Positions 43,901 to 55,612 are shown, numbered from the stretch's first letter. The stretch is 64,000 nt of DNA from Hyphomicrobium sp. 12-62-95 (GCA_002279935.1 NCCZ01000009.1:2147-66146); one strand, 5' to 3'. Translations and numbers: made by a program. The notes: generated by a model from the letters alone, not told the origin.

Positions 43901-45376
43901 ATGCCTGCAGTTCAAGAGACGGTCGCACAGGTCAAAAAGATCGACGTCGACCAGTATAAGTATGGGTTCGAAACCGACATCGAGATGGTGAAGGCGCCGA
44001 AGGGTCTCAACGAAGACATCGTGCGCTTCATCTCGGAGAAGAAGGCCGAGCCGGCTTGGATGCTGGAATGGCGGCTGGACGCTTATCGCCGCTGGCGCGC
44101 AATGACCGAGCCAACGTGGGCGAAGATCAGCTATCCCAAGATCGATTTTGAGGACCTTTATTACTACGCCGCGCCGAAGAATTCGGAGGGGCCGAAGTCG
44201 CTCGCCGATGTCGATCCGGAACTTCTGAAAATGTACGAGCGCCTCGGCGTGCCGTTGCAGGAGCAGGAAATCCTGGCGGGTGTGAAGAGCGACAAGCCGC
44301 GCGTCGCGGTGGATGCGGTGTTCGACAGTGTGTCGGTCGTCACGACATTCAAGGACGAGTTGGCGAAAGCCGGCGTGATCTTTTGTTCGATCTCGGAGGC
44401 GCTGCGCGAGCATGGCGACCTCGTGCGCAAGTATCTCGGCTCGGTTGTGCCGCAGTCGGACAACTACTACGCGGCGCTGAACTCGGCGGTGTTCTCCGAC
44501 GGGTCGTTCGTTTACGTGCCCGAAGGCGTGCGCTGCCCGATGGAGCTCTCGACCTACTTCCGCATCAACGAGCGGGAGACGGGGCAGTTTGAGCGCACGC
44601 TCATCATCGCGGAGAAGGGCTCTTATGTTTCGTATCTGGAAGGCTGCACGGCGCCGATGCGGGATGAGAACCAGCTGCATGCGGCGGTGGTCGAACTGAT
44701 CGCGCTGGATGATGCCGAGATCAAGTATTCGACGGTCCAGAATTGGTATCCGGGCGACAAGAACGGCAAGGGCGGGATCTATAATTTCGTGACCAAGCGC
44801 GGTGATTGCCGGGGGCGGAATTCGAAGATCTCGTGGACGCAGGTGGAGACCGGCTCGGCGATCACGTGGAAGTATCCGAGCTGCATTCTGCGCGGGGATA
44901 ACTCGCGGGGTGAGTTCTATTCGATCGCGGTTTCGAACGGCTATCAGCAGGTCGACAGCGGCACGAAGATGATCCATCTCGGCAAGAACACATCGAGCCG
45001 GATCATCTCGAAGGGGATTGCGGCGGGGTATTCTCAGAACACGTATCGCGGGCTGGTCTCGGCGCATCGCAAGGCGACTGGTGCGCGGAATTTCACGGCG
45101 TGCGATTCACTGCTCATCGGTGACAAGTGCGGCGCGCATACGGTGCCCTACATCGAGGCGAAGAATTCGTCGGCGCACTTCGAGCACGAGGCGACCACGT
45201 CGAAGATTTCCGACGACATGCTGTTCTACTGCCAGCAGCGGGGGCTTTCGGAAGAAGAGGCCGTGGCGCTGGTCGTCAACGGGTTCGTGCGCGATGTGCT
45301 GCAGCAGTTGCCGATGGAGTTTCTGGCCGAGACGCAGAAGCTGATCGGGATCTCGTTGGAAGGCAGCGTGGGGTGA
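43901..45376 (+). CDS. sufB: Fe-S cluster scaffold subunit SufB
   Basis: 491 residues. Characteristic [40 protein letters not shown], and a C-terminal core [20 protein letters not shown] with [20 protein letters not shown]. SufB forms the SufBC2D scaffold with the next genes and assembles the nascent cluster. The Cys and Glu residues thought to hold the cluster are present. Start ATG 43901 preceded by GGAGAAGAGG. Confidence 0.97.
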   Translation: MPAVQETVAQVKKIDVDQYKYGFETDIEMVKAPKGLNEDIVRFISEKKAEPAWMLEWRLDAYRRWRAMTEPTWAKISYPKIDFEDLYYYAAPKNSEGPKSLADVDPELLKMYERLGVPLQEQEILAGVKSDKPRVAVDAVFDSVSVVTTFKDELAKAGVIFCSISEALREHGDLVRKYLGSVVPQSDNYYAALNSAVFSDGSFVYVPEGVRCPMELSTYFRINERETGQFERTLIIAEKGSYVSYLEGCTAPMRDENQLHAAVVELIALDDAEIKYSTVQNWYPGDKNGKGGIYNFVTKRGDCRGRNSKISWTQVETGSAITWKYPSCILRGDNSRGEFYSIAVSNGYQQVDSGTKMIHLGKNTSSRIISKGIAAGYSQNTYRGLVSAHRKATGARNFTACDSLLIGDKCGAHTVPYIEAKNSSAHFEHEATTSKISDDMLFYCQQRGLSEEEAVALVVNGFVRDVLQQLPMEFLAETQKLIGISLEGSVG

Positions 45377-45424
45377 TGAATTTGGGCGAGGCTGGCGCTG
45401 CGGTTTGTGGCTGCCCCTCACCCC

Positions 45425-45459
45425 AACCCTCTCCCCGTGAAGGACGGGGAGAGGGGGTT
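45425..45459. repeat. Intergenic palindrome (REP-like) between sufB and sufC
   Basis: CTCTCCCCGT (45429-45438) and ACGGGGAGAG (45444-45453) form a 10-bp stem with loop GAAGG, extended imperfectly by AACCC and GGGGTT. The preceding CCCCTCACCCC also belongs to a short-repeat type common in intergenic regions of Hyphomicrobiales. It lies in the 108-base sufB-sufC gap and may stabilise or attenuate the mRNA. Confidence 0.6.
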
Positions 45460-45484
45460 CAACATAGACTTTGGAGTTTGGAAG

Positions 45485-46240
45485 ATGCTTGAGATCAAGA
45501 ACCTGCATGTGAAACTGGCGGACGAGGACAAGGTGATCCTCAAGGGGCTGACGCTCACGGTGCCGAAGGGCGAAGTGCACGCGATCATGGGGCCGAATGG
45601 GTCGGGCAAGTCGACGCTCGCTTACGTGCTGGCAGGCCGCGAAGGCTATGAAGTAACGGACGGCGACATTCTCTGGAATGGCGAGAGCATCATTGAGATG
45701 GAACCCGACGAGCGGGCCGCGAAGGGCGTGTTCCTGGCGTTTCAGTATCCGATGGAAATTCCGGGCGTGGCGGGGCTTACGTTCCTGCGCACGGCGACAA
45801 ACGCTGTGCGCAAGAAGCGCGAATTGACCGAGATGACGACGCCGGAGTTCATGAAGTTCGTGAAGGAGAAGGCGGCGAAGCTCAACATCGATTTCGAGAT
45901 GCTGAAGCGGCCGGTGAATGTCGGTTTTTCGGGCGGCGAGAAGAAGCGCTCGGAGATCCTGCAGATGGCCATGCTCGAGCCGACGCTGTGCGTGCTTGAT
46001 GAGACCGATTCGGGCCTCGACATCGATGCGCTGAAGGTCGTGTCGGACGGCGTCAACGCGCTGCGCGGGCCGGACCGGGCGATGCTGGTGATCACGCATT
46101 ATCAGCGCCTGCTGAATCACATCGTGCCGGACAAGGTGCACGTGTTGGCGGATGGCCGCATTCAGAAGACGGGTGGCAAGGAATTGGCGCTGGAACTTGA
46201 AAAGTCGGGTTATGCCGAATTCACCGGCAAGGCAGCCTAA
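45485..46240 (+). CDS. sufC: SUF ATPase SufC
   Basis: 251 residues from the ATG at 45485 (the upstream frame reads through the palindrome). ABC ATPase: Walker A GPNGSGKSTL, Q-loop FLAFQYP, signature GFSGGEKKRSEI, Walker B LCVLDETDSGLD and H-loop VITHYQR. Powers the SufBC2D scaffold; soluble, not a transporter subunit. Stop lies 3 bases before sufD. Confidence 0.97.
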   Translation: MLEIKNLHVKLADEDKVILKGLTLTVPKGEVHAIMGPNGSGKSTLAYVLAGREGYEVTDGDILWNGESIIEMEPDERAAKGVFLAFQYPMEIPGVAGLTFLRTATNAVRKKRELTEMTTPEFMKFVKEKAAKLNIDFEMLKRPVNVGFSGGEKKRSEILQMAMLEPTLCVLDETDSGLDIDALKVVSDGVNALRGPDRAMLVITHYQRLLNHIVPDKVHVLADGRIQKTGGKELALELEKSGYAEFTGKAA

Positions 46241-46243
46241 TCG

Positions 46244-47572
46244 ATGGATGGGGCAGCAGCGGTTTCGGAAAAGGCAGGTCGTGGCATGACGGTACAGATG
46301 CTGAGCACAAAGGCGGAGCAGGCGATCCTGGCGTCGTTCGAGGCCAACGCGGCGAAGCTGCCGGGTGGTGCGGCGGTGGCGGCGTTGCGACGGGCGGCGA
46401 TCGGCGCGTTTGCGTCGAAGGGATTGCCGAGCCGGCGCGTGGAAGAGTTCAAATACACCGACCTCAAGGCGAACGTGAAAGACGTGCTGCCGCTCGCAAC
46501 GGGTGGCGGGACAGGTGACGCGGCGACATCGCTTGGCGCGCACTTCGGGCCGGAGTTTGCAGCGAACGCGGTGGTGTTCGCCGATGGGCGCGGTGTGGCG
46601 GCGAAGGCTGGTGTCACGTGCTTGGCCGATACGCTGGGCAATGCTCCTGACTGGGTCGCGGCCGCATTGGCGGATGCTGAATTATCGGCGTCGTCGGATT
46701 TGCTGCTCAACACGGCGCTCTTTTCGGACGGGGCCGTGATCGACATCGCGGCTGGAGCCGAGGTGGCGGAGCCGATCGTGATCGTGGCGACCGCGACGGA
46801 CAATGCGATGACGGCGTTGCGGCATGTGATCCGCGTCGGCGCGGGGGCCAAGGCAACCATCGTCGAGATCGAGCGGGCGCCCGAGGGTTCGGGTGCGCGG
46901 CAGTCGAGTGCGCTGACGCAGATTGCGATCGGGGACGGCGCCGAGGTCGTTCACATCAAGGTGGTCGAGACGCACAAGGGATCGCTGCACTTAAGCCATT
47001 GGCAGGTGAATCTCGGCGCGAATGTGACCTACAAGCCGTTCCAGATGACGCTGGGCGAGGGGCTCGCGCGCAATGGCCTTAACGTGCTGTTCAACGGCCA
47101 GCATTCGACGTTCGACTACGGTGCGGCGTCGATCGTGCACGGGACGGGGCATGCGGATTCGTCGCTGATCGTCGATCATAAGGTTCCCCATTGCACGAGC
47201 CGGGAACTGTTCAAGACGGTCCTCGACGGGCAGGCGCGGGCGGTGTTTCAGGGCCGCGTGATCGTGCGGCCTAACGCGCAGAAGACGGACGGCAAGCAGA
47301 TGGCGCAGGCCTTGATGCTGTCGCCGGATGCGGAGTTCGATTCGAAGCCGGAGTTGGAGATTTATGCCGACGATGTAGTGTGCGGGCATGGTTCGACGGC
47401 GGCCGAAATCGATCCGGACCTCGTGTTTTATTGCACCTCGCGGGGTATCCCGACGGCGGTGGCGCGCGGCTTGCTGATCGAGAGCTTCATCGGGGAAGCC
47501 ATCGACAAGGTCGAGCACGAGGGATTGCGCGAAGCTTTGGGCGGGATCGCCCGCGACAGCCTGACGGCGTGA
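46244..47572 (+). CDS. sufD: SUF scaffold subunit SufD
   Basis: 442 residues from the ATG at 46244; a second in-frame ATG at 46286 (MTVQMLS) is an alternative. SufD beta-helix with SRRVEEFKYTDLKANVKDVL near the N-terminus and QKTDGKQMAQALMLSPDAEF, then VVCGHGSTAAEIDPDLVFYC near the C-terminus, including the conserved His. Partners SufB in the scaffold. Confidence 0.95.
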   Translation: MDGAAAVSEKAGRGMTVQMLSTKAEQAILASFEANAAKLPGGAAVAALRRAAIGAFASKGLPSRRVEEFKYTDLKANVKDVLPLATGGGTGDAATSLGAHFGPEFAANAVVFADGRGVAAKAGVTCLADTLGNAPDWVAAALADAELSASSDLLLNTALFSDGAVIDIAAGAEVAEPIVIVATATDNAMTALRHVIRVGAGAKATIVEIERAPEGSGARQSSALTQIAIGDGAEVVHIKVVETHKGSLHLSHWQVNLGANVTYKPFQMTLGEGLARNGLNVLFNGQHSTFDYGAASIVHGTGHADSSLIVDHKVPHCTSRELFKTVLDGQARAVFQGRVIVRPNAQKTDGKQMAQALMLSPDAEFDSKPELEIYADDVVCGHGSTAAEIDPDLVFYCTSRGIPTAVARGLLIESFIGEAIDKVEHEGLREALGGIARDSLTA

Positions 47573-47613
47573 TAGATTTAAGCCTGCCGGATTCTGCAGG
47601 CGCGGAGAGATGA

Positions 47614-48885
47614 ATGGCAAACGCAGCGCGGCAAATGCAGGGTGAAGTCAGCGGACGGACCGGCGGCACGTTCGACGTGGCGCGGTTGCGGGCGGACTTT
47701 CCGATCCTGTTCCGGGAGGTGCACGGCAAGCCGCTCGTTTATCTCGATAACGGAGCCAGTGCGCAAAAGCCTGCGGCGGTGATCGAGGCGATGGATCACG
47801 CCTACCGCTTCGAATACGCGAACGTGCATCGCGGGCTGCACTATCTTTCGAATGCGGCAACGGCGCGGATGGAGGATGCGCGCGAGACCGTGCGGCGGTT
47901 CTTTAATGCGCCGACGGTGGAAGAGATCATCTTCACGCGGAATGCCACGGATGCGATCAATCTGGTGGCGTCATCGTTCGGCGGCATGCAGATCGGCGAG
48001 GGCGACGAGATCGTGCTCTCCATCATGGAGCATCACTCGAATATCGTGCCGTGGCATTTCCATCGCGAACGTCGCGGGGCGGTTTTGAAGTGGGCGCCGG
48101 TGTCGGATACGGGCGAATTTTTGCTCGACGAATTCCAGCGTCTGCTAACGCCGAAGACCAAGATGGTCGCGATTACGCATATGTCGAACGTGCTCGGCAC
48201 CGTCGTGCCGATCAAGGACATCGTGCGGATTGCACATGCGCGGAATATTCCGGTGCTCGTGGACGGCAGTCAGGCGGCCGTGCATATGCCGGTCGATGTG
48301 CAAGATTTGGGCGTCGATTTTTACGTCACGACCGGGCACAAGCTTTACGGCCCTTCGGGGATCGGCGTGCTGTTCGCCAAGCGCCGGCATCTGGATGCCA
48401 TGCCGCCGTATCAGGGCGGCGGCGAGATGATCGAGAAGGTGGCGGTGGATGAGATCACTTATGCGCCGCCGCCGCACAAGTTCGAGGCGGGCACACCGGC
48501 GATCGTCGAGACCGTCGGGCTTGGCGCAGCGCTGAACTATATGATGCAAGTGGGGCGCGAGGCGATCGCCGCGCACGAGCATGAGATTTCGGCTTATGCG
48601 CACGCACGGTTCGCGGAGTTTCCGTGGCTGACGGTTTACGGCAAGGCGCCGGGCAAGGGTGCGATCCTGGCCTTCAATGTCGAGGGGCTGCATCCGCACG
48701 ATGTGTCGACGATCATCGACCGGTCGGGCGTGGCGATCCGGGCGGGGCACCATTGCGCGCAGCCCTTGATGACGCGGCTTGGCGTGCCGGCGACGTGCCG
48801 GGCGTCGTTCGCGATGTACAATACCAAGGCTGAGGTCGATGCATTGATCACGGCATTGCAGAAGGCGCGCGATCTGTTCGCGTAA
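47614..48885 (+). CDS. sufS: Cysteine desulfurase SufS
   Basis: 423 residues. Class II cysteine desulfurase: LVYLDNGASAQKP start, HHSNIVPWH, PLP lysine in TTGHKLYGPSGIGVL, persulfide Cys in IRAGHHCAQPLM. Works with a sulfur acceptor, usually SufE; none is seen in the operon. Together with the IscS-like gene at 42706 the operon holds two desulfurases. Confidence 0.96.
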   Translation: MANAARQMQGEVSGRTGGTFDVARLRADFPILFREVHGKPLVYLDNGASAQKPAAVIEAMDHAYRFEYANVHRGLHYLSNAATARMEDARETVRRFFNAPTVEEIIFTRNATDAINLVASSFGGMQIGEGDEIVLSIMEHHSNIVPWHFHRERRGAVLKWAPVSDTGEFLLDEFQRLLTPKTKMVAITHMSNVLGTVVPIKDIVRIAHARNIPVLVDGSQAAVHMPVDVQDLGVDFYVTTGHKLYGPSGIGVLFAKRRHLDAMPPYQGGGEMIEKVAVDEITYAPPPHKFEAGTPAIVETVGLGAALNYMMQVGREAIAAHEHEISAYAHARFAEFPWLTVYGKAPGKGAILAFNVEGLHPHDVSTIIDRSGVAIRAGHHCAQPLMTRLGVPATCRASFAMYNTKAEVDALITALQKARDLFA

Positions 48886-48896
48886 GGAGCGTCAAG

Positions 48897-49328
48897 ATGA
48901 TGGACGATGGAAGCAAGCGGGACGTTCTCGACGTGGTGGCGGCGGTCGCCGAACCATCTCGGACACCGAGCGTGGCGGAGGGCGGGACGCCGGTCCCAGG
49001 CTCGGCGCTGTCGCAGGAAGAGCTCGATGCTTTGACGCCGGAAATCGTGAAGGCGTTGAAGACGGTTTATGACCCGGAAATCCCCTCCGACATTTTCGAG
49101 CTGGGACTCATCTACAATATCGACATTTCGGATAATCGCGACGTGACGATCTTGATGACGCTGACGGCGCCGGGATGTCCGGTGGCGGGCGAGATGCCGA
49201 TCTGGGTTGAGAATGCCGTGTCGGCGGTGCCGGGCGTCAGCGGTTGCAAGGCGACAATCACGTTCGATCCGCCGTGGGATCAGAGCCGGATGTCGGATGA
49301 AGCCCGGCTCGCGCTCAATATGTTTTAG
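48897..49328 (+). CDS. sufT: SUF maturation protein SufT (DUF59/MIP18)
   Basis: 143 residues. After a variable ~50-residue N-terminus comes the DUF59 domain: VKALKTVYDPEIPSDIFELG, LTAPGCPVAGEMP with the conserved Cys, and FDPPWDQSRMSDEARLALNM. SufT assists Fe-S protein maturation under high demand. It lies 11 bases after sufS and ends the SUF cluster proper. Confidence 0.93.
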   Translation: MMDDGSKRDVLDVVAAVAEPSRTPSVAEGGTPVPGSALSQEELDALTPEIVKALKTVYDPEIPSDIFELGLIYNIDISDNRDVTILMTLTAPGCPVAGEMPIWVENAVSAVPGVSGCKATITFDPPWDQSRMSDEARLALNMF

Positions 49329-49536
49329 GCGGACGCTTTTCGCGGCCCGCGGATCGCACTACATGGAAGAGGCGTCAGGGGCCCCAATTTCACACTCCCT
49401 TGCCGGCGCCACTCGCTGCAAGGGAGCCAGCCGAATATGCCGAATAAGGCTGCCGGGTTCCTGACGCTTTGCCCCATTTGATCGGCCAGCTGGGTTGAGG
49501 CGTACGCATGATGTACGTTTTGATGGGAGGCCGGTC

Positions 49537-49935
49537 TTGGCCGAAGAGCAGCGCGATCTGACGGTCTATTTCGATGGCTCGTGTCCGCTGTGCCGGGCGG
49601 AGATCGGGCACTATCAACGCCAGTGCGGGGCGGAGCGCATCGACTTTGTCGATGTGTCGGATGCGAGCGTTGCGATAGCGGCGGATCTCGATCGGACGGC
49701 TGCCATGGCGCGGTTTCATGTGCGCGAGGCTGACGGGCGGCTTCATTCGGGAGTGGATGCGTTTGCGCGGATCTGGCAGCGGTTGCCGTCGTGGCGGTGG
49801 GCGGCGGCTGTGGCGCGGGTGCCGGGCGTGACGCCGGTTCTGGAACTTGCCTATCGTGGGTTCCTGCCGCTGCGTCCCGCGATGTCGCGGGCGGCGGGGC
49901 GCATTAAGCGTTGGCGAAACAGGAGCCCGGCTTAG
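49537..49935 (+). CDS. DCC-family thiol-disulfide oxidoreductase-like protein (DUF393)
   Basis: 132 residues from a TTG at 49537, chosen because GGGAGG lies 7 to 12 bases upstream and homology starts at once; an upstream TTG at 49495 is also in frame. The family motif [17 protein letters not shown] carries the CPLC thioredoxin-like redox pair. The C-terminus is hydrophobic. Physiological partner unknown. Confidence 0.82.
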   Translation: MAEEQRDLTVYFDGSCPLCRAEIGHYQRQCGAERIDFVDVSDASVAIAADLDRTAAMARFHVREADGRLHSGVDAFARIWQRLPSWRWAAAVARVPGVTPVLELAYRGFLPLRPAMSRAAGRIKRWRNRSPA

Positions 49936-49986
49936 TTCAGCTTCCGCTTCCAGCTCCCCTTGCGGGAAGCTGGCGTTGAGCGAGGA

Positions 49987-51192
49987 TCAGCGGCTGAACA
50001 CACCCGCCGGGTCAATTCTCGTCACTTTGAAGATCGCGGAGATGGCGGCGAAGATGCACATGCCGAGGGTGAGCAGGAAGAGCCCCAGTGCGAGCTTCGG
50101 CGTCATGACGATGTTCAAGGTCGAGTTCTTGGTGGCGTTGATTAAGAGCATCGTGAGCGTGAAGCCGACGATGTAGCCGATGATGGCGGAGAGCACGGCC
50201 TGGATGAGAATGACGGCGTGGATGTAGCTGGCGGAGGCGCCGAGCGCGCGCAGCGTGGCGAATTCGTTCAGGTGGTCCTTGGTGGACGAGTAGAGGGTTT
50301 GCGCCACGATGACGACGCCGACGATCACGCCGAGGGCGGCGCCTGCGATGAGAGCGGCACCGGCGGCGGTGTTGAACATCCAGTAGTTGAGCGAGCGGTC
50401 GCGGAATTCGGTGTGGGTCAGGACTTCGTTGTCGGGCATGCGCTCGATGAGGGCCTGGCGGACTTCCTCGACGTCGGCGCCGGGGGCGAGTTTGACGAGT
50501 TGATAGGTTGCCTGCTCGGGGGCGGCGTTGACGAGTTTGCGCGCCGTCTCAAGGCTCGTGAAGCCATATGGGAGCGTGGTGAAGGACCGGATGCCGCCGG
50601 TGAGCGCTGTCACCTGCACGCGCTGTCCGTTCACTTCTGCGAAAGCGCCGAGCCCATCGATGCCGAGATCCTTCAGGTAGGATTTGTCGACGGCGAGGGA
50701 GTTGGGCGTCTTCAGTTCGGCGGGGCTGCCTTCGATGATGTTCCAGGGCTCAACGCCACCGCGCAGTGTGTCGAGGCCGACGAGGATGAACGCCTTCTTG
50801 CCGCCGCCGGGTTTGCGCCAGCTGGCGAAGTTGACGATCATTTCCTGGACGTTTTCGGCGCCGGGCGTGGAGAGGATGTTGTATTTTTCGCGGCCCGTCA
50901 GCAGCGAGGGATCGTCGAACGATTTGGTGCCGAAGGGGACGACCCAGAGATCGGCGGGGGTTTTGTCGATGACGGTGGCGATCTTTTGTTCCGAGCCGAT
51001 GTAGAGGCCGCACTGAACCGCGACGAGGATCAACGAGAAGACGATGCCGACCAGGGTGACGACGAGGCTCAAGCGGTCATGGAACAGGTTCCGGTAGGCC
51101 AGCTTCGGCGCCATCTTGATGGTCTTGGGCGAAATCTCGCCGACGGCGGGACCGGAGAGGCCCGGAGGGGTGGGGTTCGTTGCGCCAGCCAT
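49987..51192 (-). CDS. DevC-like ABC transporter permease (FtsX domain)
   Basis: 401 residues from the ATG at 51192; the much longer open frame upstream is spurious and overlaps the next gene. One membrane helix near residues 36-57 (LVVTLVGIVFSLILVAVQCG), a large periplasmic domain, then three helices near the C-terminus (AALIAGAALGVIVGVVIVAQ; VILIQAVLSAIIGYIVGFTL; LALGLFLLTLGMCIFAAISA). This is the MacB/DevC permease layout. The cognate ATPase and membrane-fusion protein are not next to it. Confidence 0.88.
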   Translation of the reverse strand: MAGATNPTPPGLSGPAVGEISPKTIKMAPKLAYRNLFHDRLSLVVTLVGIVFSLILVAVQCGLYIGSEQKIATVIDKTPADLWVVPFGTKSFDDPSLLTGREKYNILSTPGAENVQEMIVNFASWRKPGGGKKAFILVGLDTLRGGVEPWNIIEGSPAELKTPNSLAVDKSYLKDLGIDGLGAFAEVNGQRVQVTALTGGIRSFTTLPYGFTSLETARKLVNAAPEQATYQLVKLAPGADVEEVRQALIERMPDNEVLTHTEFRDRSLNYWMFNTAAGAALIAGAALGVIVGVVIVAQTLYSSTKDHLNEFATLRALGASASYIHAVILIQAVLSAIIGYIVGFTLTMLLINATKNSTLNIVMTPKLALGLFLLTLGMCIFAAISAIFKVTRIDPAGVFSR

Positions 51193-51256
51193 GGTGTGCT
51201 TGTCCGTCAATCCGCCGATGAAACGCGATTCCACAAATCGAACCCTAGCCTGAACT

Positions 51257-51856
51257 TCAGTCGCACGCGACCGTGACGGTGACGCCGACGGCGGGGATGA
51301 ATTTGCGGCAGGTGGCCGGGGTATCTGCCGCGGCCTGTTGGGTGGGTGCCTCGGTCTTGGTGATGGAGGCTGTTGTGACGGAGGCTGTCGCGACTTCGGC
51401 CAGTTCGGGCGCGTCCTTCGCGACGATCGTTTCGGACGGCAGGAGCGCATGCACGGTCTCGGCGCGCGGCAGGTTGTCGATGGCGAGCGCGCGGCCGATG
51501 AAGCCGGGGTTGTCGCCCTCATTCGCCGTGACGGGGATCGCGGGGATGGCCTTGGGTGCGTTACTTGTTGGCGTGTGACGGACCGGCACGACGTGGCGCG
51601 GTGCCTTCGGCTTATGGCGTTCGGCAACGACGACCGGGGCTTGATGGCGGCGCTTGGTGGCATGAAGCTTAGGTGCTGACTTGCGCGGGGCGCTGTAGCC
51701 GCTGCTGCCGCCGTAGCCGGGCGTGGGCGTGGCGACGAAGCTTGGCAGGGGACCGCCAAACGTCAGACGGACGCCGCCGCCGGCTTCAGCGGGTGTGCCG
51801 AACGCCAGCGCAGCGGCGGCGAGGGCGAGGGCGTTGAGAGCGAGGCGGCGGGTCAT
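51257..51856 (-). CDS. Secreted hypothetical protein
   Basis: 199 residues from the ATG at 51856, with AGGAG upstream. A clear signal peptide (MTRRLALNALALAAAALAFG, cleavage after AEA). The mature part is low-complexity, Lys/His/Pro/Ala-rich, with a short C-terminal segment holding two cysteines (TCRKFIPAVGVTVTVACD). It probably forms a disordered periplasmic protein with a small disulfide-linked end. No family recognised. Confidence 0.65.
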   Translation of the reverse strand: MTRRLALNALALAAAALAFGTPAEAGGGVRLTFGGPLPSFVATPTPGYGGSSGYSAPRKSAPKLHATKRRHQAPVVVAERHKPKAPRHVVPVRHTPTSNAPKAIPAIPVTANEGDNPGFIGRALAIDNLPRAETVHALLPSETIVAKDAPELAEVATASVTTASITKTEAPTQQAAADTPATCRKFIPAVGVTVTVACD

Positions 51857-52069
51857 GGTGGGCTCCTGTTGGGAGAGGGTGTTTCCAGTTATGCCCAGAC
51901 TGCCCGAGCGGAGCCGGTTGGGCTGTTCCGGCCGGAACAGGGAGAACGCCTCATTTCGGGCCGGTCGTAAGCGTTTGCGGCAGCTTGGATTTTGACGGCC
52001 TCGCATTTGCGGCGAACGTTGCTATATTAGGAGACAGCACCCGAGGGCTTGAACCTGGATTTGCCAACG

Positions 52070-52471
52070 ATGACCGAACTCGCCCCCCAGCCGACCCGCC
52101 GTCCGCGTCCGCAAGTCATGACTTTGACGCCGGTTGCCGCCGAACGCATCCGCACGCTCATGGCGTCCAAGGGCGATGGCATTGCCGGTCTTAAGATCGG
52201 GGTGAAGAAGGGCGGCTGCGCCGGCATGGAATACACCATGACCTGGGCCAGTGACGTGGGTCGGCTGGATGAGGTGATCGAGGTGGACGGCGCGCGGGTG
52301 ATCGTGGACCCGGCGGCCATCCTTTATCTCATCGGCACGGAGATGGACTACAAGACTGACAAGCTCGCCAGCCAATTCGTGTTCAATAACCCGAACCAGA
52401 AAAGCGCCTGCGGATGTGGCGAAAGCGTGCAGCTCGAGCCGGCAGCCGGCGCGGAGGCCGCGCGCGACTGA
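52070..52471 (+). CDS. sufA: A-type Fe-S carrier SufA/IscA
   Basis: 133 residues from the ATG at 52070. The HesB/IscA family is marked by LTPVAAERIRTLMA, GLKIGVKKGGCAGMEYTMTW with the first conserved Cys, and the C-terminal CGCGES pair. Delivers Fe-S clusters from the scaffold to apoproteins. It is separated from sufT by the DCC, permease and secreted-protein genes. Its stop abuts the convergent gene at 52472. Confidence 0.95.
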   Translation: MTELAPQPTRRPRPQVMTLTPVAAERIRTLMASKGDGIAGLKIGVKKGGCAGMEYTMTWASDVGRLDEVIEVDGARVIVDPAAILYLIGTEMDYKTDKLASQFVFNNPNQKSACGCGESVQLEPAAGAEAARD

Positions 52472-52795
52472 TCAGCCGTCGTTGGCGACGCCTGACGGGG
52501 CTGTTGCCATCAGATAGGCGATTGCCGTGGACCAGAATTTCGCTTCGGCTACGGCGCGGGCCCGTTCGGCTGTGAACATATCGATCCAGTTCGCGGGCAT
52601 CGACGGTGCGGCTTGAGCAATTGCCGCCAGATCTTCGGGCGACTTCATCAGCACGGCGCGGGCCAGATGGACCAGTTCGGCCACGTCTGCACCGGGAAGG
52701 GCGACGGGTTCGGACGCAGCTTCGGCGCCGAGTTGGGGACGGGCTCGAGTGAGAGCGTTCGTTTCTTCAATAGACAGCGGATACTTGGCCAACAT
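52472..52795 (-). CDS. Hypothetical protein
   Basis: 107 residues, Ala-rich and helical (MLAKYPLSIEETNALTRARP; VAELVHLARAVLMKSPEDLA), no signal peptide, no cysteine. Stop codon directly adjoins that of sufA. No family recognised; the coding call rests on length, start context and absence of alternatives. Confidence 0.5.
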   Translation of the reverse strand: MLAKYPLSIEETNALTRARPQLGAEAASEPVALPGADVAELVHLARAVLMKSPEDLAAIAQAAPSMPANWIDMFTAERARAVAEAKFWSTAIAYLMATAPSGVANDG

Positions 52796-53001
52796 GGCAG
52801 CCTACCGTTACTCTTCGGACGACCCCGGCGCCCTCGCACCGCTGAACCTTCCGTACGAAGATACGATACAGAAAGCTGAGGAAAACTCCTGTGGCGCGGC
52901 CGACTTCTCCACAGAGTTGTCACACGCAGAAATGATTATCACTTCTTCCCTGCTGAGCATGATTCCTTTGCAACAGTCGCGATGCCCTTGGTGGGTGCAG
53001 G

Positions 53002-53367
53002 ATGCCGCTCGATCCACGTTTGAACGAATTGGCCGAGGAACTGTTTGGCCCGCTGGGCACCATAGACGTGCGTAAAATGTTCGGTGGTGGCGGGATTTAC
53101 TGCGACGGGGTGATGTTTGCGCTGATTGCGGACGGGGTGATTTACTTGAAGGCCGACGTGCGGTCTCAAGCCAACTTCGAAGCCGAGGGGCTCGGGCCAT
53201 TTGTGTATCAGGGCAAGGCAAAGCCGGTGGCGATGTCGTACTGGCGCATGCCGGAGCGCTTGCTGGATGATCCCGATGAGGCATTGGCGTGGGGGCGAGA
53301 CGCGGTTTGCGCGGCCCGGAGTGCGCGGACGGCACCGCGCAAAACAAAGCCGCGCGTCAAGGGCTGA
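53002..53367 (+). CDS. TfoX N-terminal domain protein
   Basis: 121 residues. TfoX/Sxy N-domain: RKMFGGGGIYCDGVMFALIA, DGVIYLKAD, and PVAMSYWRMPERLLDDPDEA. Lacks the C-terminal half of the competence regulator TfoX; such short forms are widespread in alphaproteobacteria and of unknown role. The C-terminus is a basic tail. Confidence 0.9.
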   Translation: MPLDPRLNELAEELFGPLGTIDVRKMFGGGGIYCDGVMFALIADGVIYLKADVRSQANFEAEGLGPFVYQGKAKPVAMSYWRMPERLLDDPDEALAWGRDAVCAARSARTAPRKTKPRVKG

Positions 53368-53403
53368 CCCTCACCGCGCGGCGTGTTGACTTCGACCCAC
53401 CTG

Positions 53404-55302
<1,899 letters not shown>

Positions 55303-55571
55303 AAAAGTCTCACTCCGGATGCGTCATTGATCCACGCGTGCGTTACCTCGGCCCACATCAGGTGGAACGAGTGCTCGCGGTCGAACGAGGCGCAGGGGGA
55401 GTTAGTGCCAATAAGAGGCTAAAAGCCAGGCAACGGAAATGCTCGAAATGGATCAATGAATCGATCCCCTGCGCTCGAGCGTGATGCTTGCTGACACAAG
55501 GACGGGGGGAAAGCAAGGAAAAGGGCGTTTTGGGCCGGTGGTGGATGGTCGCGAGTGGGGGTAAAGGGTTA

Positions 55572-55598
55572 AGGACCGCCCCTGGACGGGGCGGTCCT
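55572..55598. terminator. Hairpin terminator downstream of aqpZ
   Basis: Perfect 11-bp stem AGGACCGCCCC (55572-55582) and GGGGCGGTCCT (55588-55598) with a 5-base loop, 15 bases after the aqpZ stop on the minus strand. The downstream T-tract is weak (TTAACCC). Confidence 0.65.
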
Positions 55599-55612
55599 CG
55601 TTGAGTGGCCGA

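Noticed and set aside
51193..51759. Upstream extension of the permease frame to 590 residues
   Set aside because: The extra part is antisense to the secreted-protein gene, Arg/Ser/Pro-rich and without a domain; the gene starts at 51192.
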